From NCBI GenBank assembly GCA_900752015.1, contig CAADTZ010000078.1:1-22365 (forward strand): DNA of 22,365 bases, read 5' to 3'. A program made the translations under genes and the position numbers. Below the pieces are notes generated by a model. The model had not been told where the DNA came from, did not search any database, and saw only the letters and a program-made list of their open reading frames with translations. Source of the stretch: an uncultured Collinsella sp. (lineage in GTDB: Bacteria > Actinomycetota > Coriobacteriia > Coriobacteriales > Coriobacteriaceae). Each line of letters starts with the position of its first letter. The first letter of the stretch is position 1. Below are positions 8,666 through 16,291 of the stretch, in pieces.

Positions 8666-9136
8666 CTAGCGGTTGCGTTCCTTAAGGGCGCGGTCGATCT
8701 CGCGTTGGACATCACGCTTGGCCATGTCCTCGCGCTTGTCGTAGAGCTTCTTGCCGCGGCCCAGACCCAGCAGCAGCTTTACGCGGCCGTCGGTATTAAA
8801 GTAGAGTTCCAACGGAACCAGCGCATAACCACGGTTGCGAAGTTTGCCGTCAAGAAAGTCGATCTCCTTGCGGTGCAGCAGCAGACGACGCCGACGGTCG
8901 GGATCGCGATTCCACACGCCACCATGGCTATAAGGGTGGATATGCAGGCCGACGAGCCAACACTCGCCGCCACGAATCAGCGCAAAAGTGTCAGTGATCT
9001 GACAGGCGCGCTCGCGAATCGACTTGACCTCGGTGCCGCTCAGCTCAATACCGCACTCAAACGTCTCATCGATAAAGTACTCGTGATGTGCCGAGCGATT
9101 CTTGGAAATGAGTTTGCGCTCGCGCTTACTGGGCAT
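8666..9136 (-). CDS. smpB: SsrA (tmRNA)-binding protein SmpB
   Basis: SmpB binds tmRNA and guides it into stalled ribosomes for trans-translation. The 156-residue protein has the family signatures in order: ISKNRSAHHEYFI near the N-terminus, GIELSGTEVKSIR, the basic block NRDPDRRRRLLLHRKEI, and GRGKKLYDKRED followed by the helical basic tail ending ALKERNR. Length is normal. The ATG at 9136 follows AGGAGG by 6 nt and overlaps the end of the upstream TPR gene by 11 bp, so translational coupling is likely. A longer in-frame extension to 9277 lies wholly inside the TPR gene and is rejected. No tmRNA gene was recognised in the window. rnr, often linked to smpB in Gram-positives, is here about 8.6 kb away. 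Confidence 0.97.
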   Translation of the reverse strand: MPSKRERKLISKNRSAHHEYFIDETFECGIELSGTEVKSIRERACQITDTFALIRGGECWLVGLHIHPYSHGGVWNRDPDRRRRLLLHRKEIDFLDGKLRNRGYALVPLELYFNTDGRVKLLLGLGRGKKLYDKREDMAKRDVQREIDRALKERNR

Positions 9137-10043
9137 CGCCGGCCTCCTTGGCGCCATCGGTTCCCTTGTCGGCACCTGCGCGCTTTGCCTTGCGCTCGGC
9201 ATTGAGCTCGGCATCGCTCTCGCGCACCAGTTTGATAATCGCCGCGCAGGCCTCCTCGCCCACCAAGTCGCGAGCACGCACCGTCAGGCGCGTCGCCTCC
9301 TGCTTGTCGCCGTCGCTTGCAGCATCGGTCGCACACATGATCAGGCAGATGGCGATCTCGGCCGAAGGTGAGGTCGGCACGCCCTGCAGGGCGAGCTCAC
9401 CCATCACGTGGTCGTCGCTCTCATCGGCGGCATCCGGATAGGTGGTATGGATCTTGTTGAGCAGGCGCGTCGTATGCGCATCGTTGGGCGCCAGGCGCAG
9501 CGCCAGACGCGCGCAGCCCACGGCAGCCGAAACGTTCTCGGTCTCGGGCTCCAAGAAGTACTGACCTAGATTGGCGTAAGCGCGGGCGGCGCACTTGCCA
9601 TCGCTTGCACGCTCCAGCACCGAGAACGAGAGCGATGCCCATTCCTGCTTGTCCTCGAGAGCGCGGAACAGCTCGGCCAGATCCAGGCGGTAGTTGCAGT
9701 TCATGGGGTCCCAGCGCACGGCCTGCATCAAGGCGTTGCGAGCACTCACATAATCCTGCTGGCGAATGTAGGCAAACGCCATGTCAGAGTACAGGCGGTC
9801 AAACGGCACCTCGACCTGCACGAGCTCGCGCGGATCCTTCTCCACGCGGCGATAGGCCAAGCGCTCAAACTTGCTATCGAAGCTAAAGTATTGACGCTTC
9901 TCCTCCGTCTTGCACTCAGCGTCGATATACTCCTCGGCGAGCTCCACCAGACGCTCCAGCAGCGGCGTCGCCGTAGCCAGGTCGCCCTGCGCCAGATAGT
10001 TCTCGGCATACGTGATGTCTTGCAAGCTGATGGGCAGATCCAT
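9126..10043 (-). CDS. Tetratricopeptide-repeat protein of unknown role
   Basis: This 305-residue protein has no signal peptide or membrane segment and so is probably cytoplasmic. It starts MDLPISLQDITYAENYLAQGDLATATPLLERLVELAEEYID, a TPR-like helical pair. Further repeats are visible in RLYSDMAFAYIRQQDYVSARNALMQAVRWDP and in ARAYANLGQYFLEPETENVSAAVGCARLALRLAP. The C-terminal tail (about 275-305) is charged and Lys/Ala/Gly-rich. The ATG at 10043 has CGAGGAG 5 nt upstream. It is the first gene of a unit with smpB, whose start overlaps its end. TPRs point to a scaffold or protein-binding role; whether it is linked to ribosome rescue is unknown and co-transcription alone is weak evidence. I do not recognise a named family. 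Confidence 0.88.
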   Translation of the reverse strand: MDLPISLQDITYAENYLAQGDLATATPLLERLVELAEEYIDAECKTEEKRQYFSFDSKFERLAYRRVEKDPRELVQVEVPFDRLYSDMAFAYIRQQDYVSARNALMQAVRWDPMNCNYRLDLAELFRALEDKQEWASLSFSVLERASDGKCAARAYANLGQYFLEPETENVSAAVGCARLALRLAPNDAHTTRLLNKIHTTYPDAADESDDHVMGELALQGVPTSPSAEIAICLIMCATDAASDGDKQEATRLTVRARDLVGEEACAAIIKLVRESDAELNAERKAKRAGADKGTDGAKEAGDAQ

Positions 10044-10102
10044 GGCTACTCCTCGATCCGGGCGGCAGACTCAACGCGCGCCTTAAGCATCGGTCAATAC
10101 AC

Positions 10103-10130
10103 AAAACCCGGGTCTCTTACGAGGCCCGGG
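10103..10130 (-). terminator. Terminator of the tRNA-Gln/tRNA-Glu transcript
   Basis: CCCGGG (10107-10112) pairs with CCCGGG (10125-10130), extended inward by CTC/GAG around a short loop. On the minus strand the stem is followed by TTTT. It lies just after the 3' end of the tRNA-Glu gene. Confidence 0.8.
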
Positions 10131-10140
10131 CATTCAATTT

Positions 10141-10217
10141 TGGTAGCCCGTACCAGATTCGAACTGGTGATCTCCGCCTTGAGAGGGCGGCGTCCTAAAC
10201 CGCTAGACGAACGGGCC
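10141..10217 (-). tRNA. tRNA-Glu, anticodon CUC
   Basis: A 77-nt cloverleaf begins GGCCCGTTCGTCTAGCGG and ends in an encoded CCA. The anticodon stem CCGCC/GGCGG holds the loop CTCTCAA with anticodon CUC (reads GAG). The T arm is ACCAGTTCGAATCTGGT. The acceptor stem pairs fully except for a G1-U72 wobble, and the discriminator is A73. It is the second gene of a two-tRNA transcript, 17 nt after tRNA-Gln. Confidence 0.97.
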
Positions 10218-10234
10218 ATATGTAGCAAATGCAA

Positions 10235-10308
10235 TGGCTGGGATGGAGGGAGTCGAACCCCCATTGACGGAACCAGAATCCGCTGTCCTGCCATTAGACG
10301 ACATCCCA
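10235..10308 (-). tRNA. tRNA-Gln, anticodon CUG
   Basis: A 74-nt cloverleaf begins TGGGATGTCGTCTAATGG and ends CATCCCAGCCA with encoded CCA. U1-A72 is the usual pair for tRNA-Gln. The anticodon stem GCGGA/TCCGT holds the loop TTCTGGT with anticodon CUG (reads CAG). The T arm contains GGTTCGACTCC. It is the first gene of the tRNA transcript. Confidence 0.97.
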
Positions 10309-10352
10309 ATGACTGCATCGCTGCGCTCGGCTGTGCCTTTGCGCAAGAAAGA

Positions 10353-10381
10353 AATATACGGGAAGTCTCGCCGTGACGCAA
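10353..10381 (-). promoter_or_regulatory. Promoter of the tRNA-Gln/tRNA-Glu transcript
   Basis: On the minus strand TTGCGT (10376-10381) and TATATT (10353-10358) are separated by exactly 17 bp, about 45 nt before the tRNA-Gln 5' end. The match and spacing are those of a strong sigma-70-type promoter. Confidence 0.75.
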
Positions 10382-10384
10382 GCC

Positions 10385-10419
10385 CCAATTTTGACTTTTT
10401 TGAAATTCAGTCAAATTGG
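10385..10419. repeat. Inverted repeat just upstream of the tRNA promoter
   Basis: CCAATTTTGACT (10385-10396) faces AGTCAAATTGG (10409-10419), an 11-bp inverted repeat with one extra T and a 12-nt AT-rich centre. It abuts the -35 box of the tRNA promoter, where an UP element or regulator site would lie. It could also serve the divergent plus-strand gene at 10585. Confidence 0.5.
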
Positions 10420-10584
10420 CCTAATTTAGTCCAACCCGTGAAGGACCTGTGAAGCCGACCGCTGTACACGAAGGGCAAAACACCGCGAGCGGTAGCCGTC
10501 AACCGTTGGCAGATTCTACCGCGAAAACGATAGCACCAGGCAACACAATCGAAGTATCAATGATCGCGTAGATATCGAGGTACC

Positions 10585-10995
10585 ATGGACGAAGAGCTTG
10601 ATTACCTATGGGAGACCCTGGGCCTCGAGATCACTGCCGACCTTTGGCCCGAACGGGACAAAATCCATCCCACACTGCGCCCCGCCATTACTGTGGTGCA
10701 GGCAAAATACCGCCGTGCATCCTTTTTGATCATGCGGATGTCATGGCACGCGGGACTCCCCGACCTTAAGCGAATCCAGGCAAGCCTCGTCGAGTTGTCC
10801 GGTATGCCGACCGTCATATCCGAGGCGCACCTGGAGCAGCGCCAGCGCGAGCGACTGCAACAGCAGCGGATTCCCTTTATCTGCCCCGGCGTTCAGGCAT
10901 ATCTGCCCTTTATGGACGAGGAGTACTGGAGCGGCAAGCCCAACAAACACGTAAAGGTCTACGATCCGCACGAATGGGCACAGCTGGCGGACTGA
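10585..10995 (+). CDS. Small protein resembling the N-terminal region of a MarR-like regulator family
   Basis: The 136-residue protein starts MDEELDYLWETLGLEITADLW. The ATG has GAGG about 4 nt upstream. The segment LEQRQRERLQQQRIPFICPGVQAYLPFMDEEYW resembles the xxLIENKIPFVVPxKQIYLPF pattern I know from the N-terminal half of proteins annotated as MarR-family regulators in Firmicutes. Those run to about 200 residues or more and end in a winged helix; here the frame stops at 136 with no DNA-binding domain. Coding is supported by start signal, composition and the conserved-looking motif, but function is unknown. Hairpin array 2 begins 20 bp after its stop. It may be a naturally short member or a truncated one. 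Confidence 0.65.
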   Translation: MDEELDYLWETLGLEITADLWPERDKIHPTLRPAITVVQAKYRRASFLIMRMSWHAGLPDLKRIQASLVELSGMPTVISEAHLEQRQRERLQQQRIPFICPGVQAYLPFMDEEYWSGKPNKHVKVYDPHEWAQLAD

Positions 10996-11014
10996 CTGGG
11001 GCAGGCCCGCCGGC

Positions 11015-11184
11015 GGAAAGTGCGTCCCAGATTTCAAGCTCAAACTGGTCCCTACTTTCCCGTTGAGCCTTCAACCGGAAACCGTGTCCCACAATCGAAG
11101 CTCAGAATGGGACGTGCTTTCCGCAACCGGCCACTTTGGGAAAGTGCATCCCATTCTGGAAGCGAATTCCGGGTCGCACTTTCC
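11015..11184. repeat. Three tandem 46-bp inverted-repeat units, exact 62-bp period (array 2)
   Basis: Units lie at 11015-11060, 11077-11122 and 11139-11184, each 46 bp and starting exactly 62 bp apart. The six arms share the core GGAAAGTGCGTCCC in alternating orientation; pairing within units is imperfect (about 10, 11 and 12 of 14). Unit 3 has a perfect GGAAAGTGC/GCACTTTCC outer stem, and unit 2 has GTCCCA/TGGGAC. The centres share AAGC near the dyad. With a 13-bp arm, centres and spacers both become 18 nt, a 31-bp pitch. It fills the space between the convergent gene at 10585-10995 and the arsC-like gene. Confidence 0.9.
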
Positions 11185-11191
11185 GCAGCCG

Positions 11192-11551
11192 CTACAGCAA
11201 CGCCTCGGCCCAAGCCGCTTCCCTAAAGCCGGGAATCGCAAAGTCGTCGCCCACCAGCAGCGGACGCTTGACCAGCATGCCGTCGGTCGCCAGCAGCTCG
11301 TAGCACTCCCGATCCGTCATGCCCGCATCCAGACGCGCCTTCAGGCCCAGCTCTCGATATTTCATGCCCGACGAATTAAAGAAGCGCCGCACCGGCAGCC
11401 CCGAACGAGCAATCCAGGTCGCAAGCTCATCAGCCGTGGGATTGTCCAAAACGATATCGCGGTCGATATACTCTACCCCATGTTCGTCCAGCCATGCCTT
11501 GGCCTTCTTACAGGTCGAGCACTTGGGATATTCAACAAACAGTACGGTCAT
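11192..11551 (-). CDS. ArsC/Spx-family thioredoxin-fold protein
   Basis: This 119-residue cytoplasmic protein belongs to the ArsC/Spx/YffB family. It opens MTVLFVEYPKCSTCKKAKAWLDEHGVEY, with a CxxC pair (C11, C14) at the redox position, and later shows VKRPLLVGDDF with the conserved RP before the last strands. Members include glutaredoxin-dependent arsenate reductases and the transcription regulator Spx. The CxxC pair is compatible with Spx-like or a generic reductase, and the C-terminal context does not let me choose. The ATG at 11551 has GGAGG about 6 nt upstream; the longer frame to 11590 has none. A TACAAT-like -10 lies at 11622-11627 on the minus strand. No other ars genes are nearby, so an arsenic role is not supported by context. 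Confidence 0.88.
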   Translation of the reverse strand: MTVLFVEYPKCSTCKKAKAWLDEHGVEYIDRDIVLDNPTADELATWIARSGLPVRRFFNSSGMKYRELGLKARLDAGMTDRECYELLATDGMLVKRPLLVGDDFAIPGFREAAWAEALL

Positions 11552-11643
11552 GGGAATCCTCCGAATATAGATCGGCCAACGCAGGCACACGCCACACGAG
11601 GCGCCTTCGTATGATGGGCCAATTGTAGCCCACGGGTCACACG

Positions 11644-12696
11644 CTAAACGAACCGTACCCCGAATCCGCGTTTGATGAACGGCAGCAGTTCCATTGCCTC
11701 GGGCGTGATATGGCCCGCAACGTTCATGCGCTCGTCACCGGGAAGATCGACCCGCGCAATCTCAAGCTCGCCTTCGTAGCGCCCATATCCGCTATTGCTC
11801 ACAGCGATCGACCCGGCCTTTCGCGGCAGGCCGGCTCCGACATCCGTCGGCACGGAATCCGGCTTAAGCTTCGTACGTGACTCCTGAGACCTAAAGATGA
11901 GGACACTCGAGTCGGGCCGGTCGTGATGAATCTGCCCGCGCACATAGGCATAACTGAGCTCAAGCTCGCATTGCAGGTCCACGTATCCGGCGGAAACTTG
12001 AGCAAACTGCGCCCAGCCCGCATCGGAAAGATCGGGGTCGCCGACCAACACAATGTCGCAATCGGCGCCATGTGCAAGCTCAAGCATATTGAGGGCAACC
12101 TTTGACGCGCGACCGCGCTGCGCCTCGACCGTCGGCAGTCCCTCGAATACCGGCCCGCGAACGTTAGCATCACCCGGCACAAAAGCCATGATTTCGAATC
12201 CAAGCGCCGCAAGACGAAGATTCACCCGAGCAATGTCCTCCAGAGCTAAACCGGTATAAGGCTTGGGGTAAAAATTGTGGCAGGCGGCAAAACGAGTCAC
12301 ATCGGCACCGGCCTCACGCCACGATGCGATTTCATCAGAACTCACTGTCGATGCATTGACCACAATGCGAAATACACCGGACAGCTCCGCGACCCGCTGG
12401 GCGCTAAAGCCATAGTCCAAACGAAGGTATTCCAACCCCAGATCGCGCAAGTCCTCGATGCGCTCAAGCCCGAGCAAATCGCACGTGCGAGGCCCCACAT
12501 CGGCAATGAGCGCAATGCCGCGGGCGGAAAGCAGCGACAGCACATGACGGACCTTATCGGCATACGCCGCTCCCCCATCCTCGGGAATATGCAGCGAGGT
12601 GAACGCATAGCGCGCCCCCGCCGCGGCACCACGCTCAATCGTCCGCTCAATATCCTGCAGAGGGCTGGAAAGATAAATCGAAATACCCGTTTTCAC
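11644..12696 (-). CDS. mupG: 6-phospho-N-acetylmuramidase MupG (DUF871 family)
   Basis: MupG hydrolyses MurNAc-6P-GlcNAc delivered by the PTS into MurNAc-6P and GlcNAc in the cytoplasm. The 350-residue protein matches the DUF871 family layout: a TIM-barrel N-terminal domain (about 1-235) and a C-terminal cyclophilin-like domain (about 240-350). The barrel shows GISIYLSSPLQD, LIADVGPRTCDLLGL, LEYLRLDYGFS and CHNFYPKPYTGL. The C-terminal part shows FRSQESRTK and YGRYEGELEIA. The start is GTG at 12696, with AGGAG 9 nt upstream. That site directly follows the T run of the murP terminator, so mupG probably depends on readthrough; no separate promoter was found. Linkage to murR, murQ and murP gives strong support for the assignment. 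Confidence 0.9.
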   Translation of the reverse strand: MKTGISIYLSSPLQDIERTIERGAAAGARYAFTSLHIPEDGGAAYADKVRHVLSLLSARGIALIADVGPRTCDLLGLERIEDLRDLGLEYLRLDYGFSAQRVAELSGVFRIVVNASTVSSDEIASWREAGADVTRFAACHNFYPKPYTGLALEDIARVNLRLAALGFEIMAFVPGDANVRGPVFEGLPTVEAQRGRASKVALNMLELAHGADCDIVLVGDPDLSDAGWAQFAQVSAGYVDLQCELELSYAYVRGQIHHDRPDSSVLIFRSQESRTKLKPDSVPTDVGAGLPRKAGSIAVSNSGYGRYEGELEIARVDLPGDERMNVAGHITPEAMELLPFIKRGFGVRFV

Positions 12697-12712
12697 GCTT
12701 CAACGCTCCTTT

Positions 12713-12746
12713 AAAAAAGGCCGGCGGAGCAGTTAGCCCCGCCGGC
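12713..12746 (-). terminator. Internal terminator between murP and mupG
   Basis: GCCGGCGG (12720-12727) pairs perfectly with CCGCCGGC (12739-12746). On the minus strand the stem is followed by six T residues. The mupG ribosome-binding site (12706-12710) comes immediately after. It should reduce mupG expression relative to murR-murQ-murP. Confidence 0.88.
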
Positions 12747-12813
12747 ACAACCATAGCATCAAGAAATCTGCCGCGCACCGCGAGCCCCGAGCAACACGGC
12801 TCGCGATATCAAA

Positions 12814-14244
12814 CTACTCGCCAAAGAACTCGTTGATCTTCTGCTCGTCGACGCCAAAGAACCACGTCAGGACAAAGCCGGCGGCATAGGCAAGCAGCAT
12901 AGCGGCAACGTAGCCGAGCTGCTGGCCAGGAACAACGATCAGCAGGCCAAACAGACCGGAAACGCCCTGAGAAACCGTGCCGATGTGAAGCAGCGCCGCG
13001 AGCGCGCCGCCAAATCCGGCACCCAGGCAGGCCGTCACAAACGGACGAACGAGCGGCAGCGTAACAGCATACATCAGAGGCTCTCCCACACCCAGGATTC
13101 CAACGGGAATGGACTCTGCGACGTACTTCTTGAGCTTGGCGTTCTTGGTCTTAAAGTACAGCGCCAAACCGGCACCGACCTGGCCGCCGCCAGCCATCAT
13201 AAGGATGGGAAGCAGGTAATTGATACCCTTGGTAGCGCCGTCGGGATCGTTGAGCATAGCGTGGATCGGCGTGAGCGCCTGATGCAGGCCGACGGAAACC
13301 AGCGGCAAGAAGCCTGCCGACAGGATATAGCCGCCCAGGACGCCCAGCTTCTCGAAGATAAAGGTCAAAACGCTAAAGATGGCAGTCGTCAGCCATGCGC
13401 CAACCGGCTGGATGACGAGCATCAGAGCAAAGGCGCCGATGATGAGCACCAGCAGCGGAGACAAGAACGTGTCGAGTGCGTTGGGCATAACCTTGCGAAT
13501 CTGACGCTCCATCCAGGCAAAAAATGCGCCAGCGATGAGAGCCGCGATCATGCCGCCCGCTGCGGGGTTGTACTGCGCATTGGTGAGCGGCAGCAGAATG
13601 GCAGTGGCAGGATCAGCCGCGCCAGGCGCAAGCAGGGGCATGGCACTGTTGGCGATACACATCATGCCGGCGATGCCGCCCAGCGCAGCGGAGCCACCAA
13701 ACTCACGTGCCGCGTTATAGCCCACCAAGATGGGCAGATAGGCAAACAGGGCCCAGCCCATGGAACGAATGCCCTGGTACCACCACTCGCCTGCAAGCGC
13801 GCCTGCCGTCGAGACGTTAATGACGTTGCAGATACCGTTGATGAGGCCAGCCGCAATGATGCCGGGAAGTAGGGCGACGAAGACATTGGAAATCTTCTTG
13901 AGGAAGGCCTGAACCGGCTTGGACTCGTACTTGGCCTTCTGCGCGGCCTTGTTTGTGGCCGCAGCGTCAACCACGCTCTCGTCAGCAACGCCTTTCGCAA
14001 GGCCGGTGAGCTTGGAGAACTCCTCGAGCACCTTATTCACCTTGCCCGGACCCAGCACGATCTGCATCGTGTCGTCCTCGACCAGGCCCATCACGCCGTC
14101 GAGTGCCTTAATGCCCTCCGTGTCGACGTTGCCCGTGTCTTTGACGGTCACGCGCAGGCGCGTCATGCACGCCGCGTTTGCGAGCACGTTGTCTTTACCG
14201 CCCAAAAGGTCCAGCAGCTTTTGAGCCAGCTCTTTGTTCGTCAT
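12814..14244 (-). CDS. murP: PTS N-acetylmuramic acid transporter, EIIBC component (MurP)
   Basis: MurP imports and phosphorylates MurNAc (or MurNAc-GlcNAc) across the cytoplasmic membrane, giving the 6-phosphate. The 476-residue protein has an N-terminal EIIB domain (about 1-80) with phospho-acceptor C26 in NAACMTRLRV. An Ala/Lys-rich linker leads to a multi-spanning EIIC domain (about 115-475) with the GxxEP-type motif GVGEPLMY (E388) and VGLHQALTPIH. There is no EIIA domain, so it needs a separate EIIA, as MurP does elsewhere. Glucose/sucrose-family EIIBC proteins look alike; the MurNAc assignment rests on the genes on either side. The ATG at 14244 has AGGAGG about 4 nt upstream. It follows murQ by 57 bp. 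Confidence 0.9.
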   Translation of the reverse strand: MTNKELAQKLLDLLGGKDNVLANAACMTRLRVTVKDTGNVDTEGIKALDGVMGLVEDDTMQIVLGPGKVNKVLEEFSKLTGLAKGVADESVVDAAATNKAAQKAKYESKPVQAFLKKISNVFVALLPGIIAAGLINGICNVINVSTAGALAGEWWYQGIRSMGWALFAYLPILVGYNAAREFGGSAALGGIAGMMCIANSAMPLLAPGAADPATAILLPLTNAQYNPAAGGMIAALIAGAFFAWMERQIRKVMPNALDTFLSPLLVLIIGAFALMLVIQPVGAWLTTAIFSVLTFIFEKLGVLGGYILSAGFLPLVSVGLHQALTPIHAMLNDPDGATKGINYLLPILMMAGGGQVGAGLALYFKTKNAKLKKYVAESIPVGILGVGEPLMYAVTLPLVRPFVTACLGAGFGGALAALLHIGTVSQGVSGLFGLLIVVPGQQLGYVAAMLLAYAAGFVLTWFFGVDEQKINEFFGE

Positions 14245-14301
14245 AACTCCTCCTTGTATTGGGTATCTCGTCTGAATGTCATATCAGCTCACGCCGCGCA
14301 C

Positions 14302-15225
<924 letters not shown>

Positions 15226-15235
15226 TTCATTCACC

Positions 15236-16087
15236 TCATCTTTCCTGTTTCTCGATGTAGTTTTGCTTAATGACATGCGTCGCCCGTTCGTAGTCGCTGG
15301 CAACGTAAGCAGCGTACAGGGCATCGACAACCATAAGCTGGGCCATACGCGAAGCCATGGCACCGCTGCGGACCAAGGGTTCACTCGCAGCGACGCCGAG
15401 CACGGCATCGGCCATGGTGGCAAGCTTGGATGATCCATCTACTTTGGTAACGGCCACTACGGGACAGTTGTGGCGTTGAGCCTCGGCGGTGCAGTCCAGC
15501 ACCTCTTGCGTCAAGCCCGAGTAACTAAAGGCGATTGCCATATCGCCCTCATGCATGTTCTTGGCACATAAGAGCTGATCATGCCAGTCGTCGTACAGAT
15601 GGCACTCTTTGTCGACACGCATGAGCTTTTGCGCCAGGTCGTGCGCGACCAAACGAGAAGCACCAATACCGAACAGATTGACCGCGCGTGCCCGCTTAAG
15701 ACGGGCCGCGCATCGCTCCAAGACGGTGTAATCGAGCGTTCGCGCCGTCGCCTCGATCGTGCGCACGTTGCTTTTCATCACCTTCCCCACGATGCGTTCG
15801 ACGCTGTCATCCATGGAGATGTCCTCGAGAGCTACGTCTTTCTTGTCACCTAAGAGCGCCAGCTCGGCAATCAGTTCGCGCTGGAACTCCTTGTAGCCCG
15901 CAAAACCCAAACGCTTGCAAAAGCGCAAAATGCTCGAGGGCGAGGAGAACGTGACATCGGCAAGACCGCGGACGGACAGCCCGACCACCTCGTGCGGATG
16001 AGCGCTTACATATGCGATGACATTGCGTTCCGCCGGGCTCGCGCTGAGCTCACGCTCGCGAAGCCGCAAAAGCAATCCGTTTGCCAT
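15236..16087 (-). CDS. murR: RpiR-family transcriptional regulator of the mur operon (MurR-like)
   Basis: This is a 283-residue cytoplasmic regulator with an N-terminal RpiR helix-turn-helix (about 1-80: SVRGLADVTFSSPSSILRFCKRLGFAGYKEF) and a C-terminal SIS sugar-phosphate-binding domain (about 115-255: AVNLFGIGASRLVAHDLAQKL and GDMAIAFSYSGLTQEVLDC). In E. coli, MurR represses murQP and responds to MurNAc-6P; here it is the first gene of the operon, so autoregulation is likely. The ATG at 16087 has GGAGG 8 nt upstream; a GTG three codons earlier would overlap that site and is less likely. The inverted repeat at 16133-16161 is a candidate operator. The MurR name rests on operon context. Confidence 0.9.
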   Translation of the reverse strand: MANGLLLRLRERELSASPAERNVIAYVSAHPHEVVGLSVRGLADVTFSSPSSILRFCKRLGFAGYKEFQRELIAELALLGDKKDVALEDISMDDSVERIVGKVMKSNVRTIEATARTLDYTVLERCAARLKRARAVNLFGIGASRLVAHDLAQKLMRVDKECHLYDDWHDQLLCAKNMHEGDMAIAFSYSGLTQEVLDCTAEAQRHNCPVVAVTKVDGSSKLATMADAVLGVAASEPLVRSGAMASRMAQLMVVDALYAAYVASDYERATHVIKQNYIEKQER

Positions 16088-16132
16088 CTCAAACACCTCC
16101 GTTGAGAAGAATTAAAGACCAACGAACGATTC

Positions 16133-16161
16133 GTACCGGATACAAACAGCTTTTACGGTAC
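16133..16161. promoter_or_regulatory. Candidate operator upstream of the mur operon
   Basis: GTACCG (16133-16138) and CGGTAC (16156-16161) form an inverted repeat with a 17-bp centre, about 46 nt before murR. An adjoining small palindrome, CGAACGATTCG, lies at 16123-16133. The position fits a repressor site, but no clear promoter hexamers were found, so this is tentative. Confidence 0.35.
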
Positions 16162-16183
16162 ATTGTGCCGCATCGTGGCGCAC

Positions 16184-16210
16184 AAAGGGCGAGCGTTCTA
16201 CCGCTCGCCC
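16184..16210 (-). terminator. Terminator after the VanZ-like gene
   Basis: GGGCGAGCG (16187-16195) pairs perfectly with CGCTCGCCC (16202-16210) around a 6-nt loop. The minus strand continues TTTG, a short T run. It separates the VanZ-like gene from the mur operon. Confidence 0.7.
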
Positions 16211-16291
16211 CTCAAATCCGACCGCTCGGAAATACGCGCGACACAAAATAATTCAACAAGGTCGCATTATCAGAAACGGGTTTGTTACCGG

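Noticed and set aside
9137..9277. Longer smpB start at 9277
   Set aside because: The extra residues lie inside the TPR gene, have no ribosome-binding site and do not resemble SmpB. The ATG at 9136 has AGGAGG.
9891..10376. 161-residue plus-strand frame over the tRNA genes
   Set aside because: It runs through both tRNAs, their terminator and the start of the TPR gene, so it cannot be a real gene.
11015..11184. CRISPR array or ordinary terminators
   Set aside because: Orientation alternates and cores are 14 bp. None of the three units is followed by a T run on either strand, although a role in transcript ends is not excluded.
11192..11551. Arsenic resistance locus
   Set aside because: Only a generic ArsC/Spx-family protein is present. 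No ArsR, ArsB, Acr3 or ArsM gene is nearby, so the context gives no support.
15226..15438. Extension of murQ upstream to 15438
   Set aside because: The extra residues are a frame-shifted reading of murR. The ATG at 15225 has GAGGTG and fits the MurQ N-terminus.
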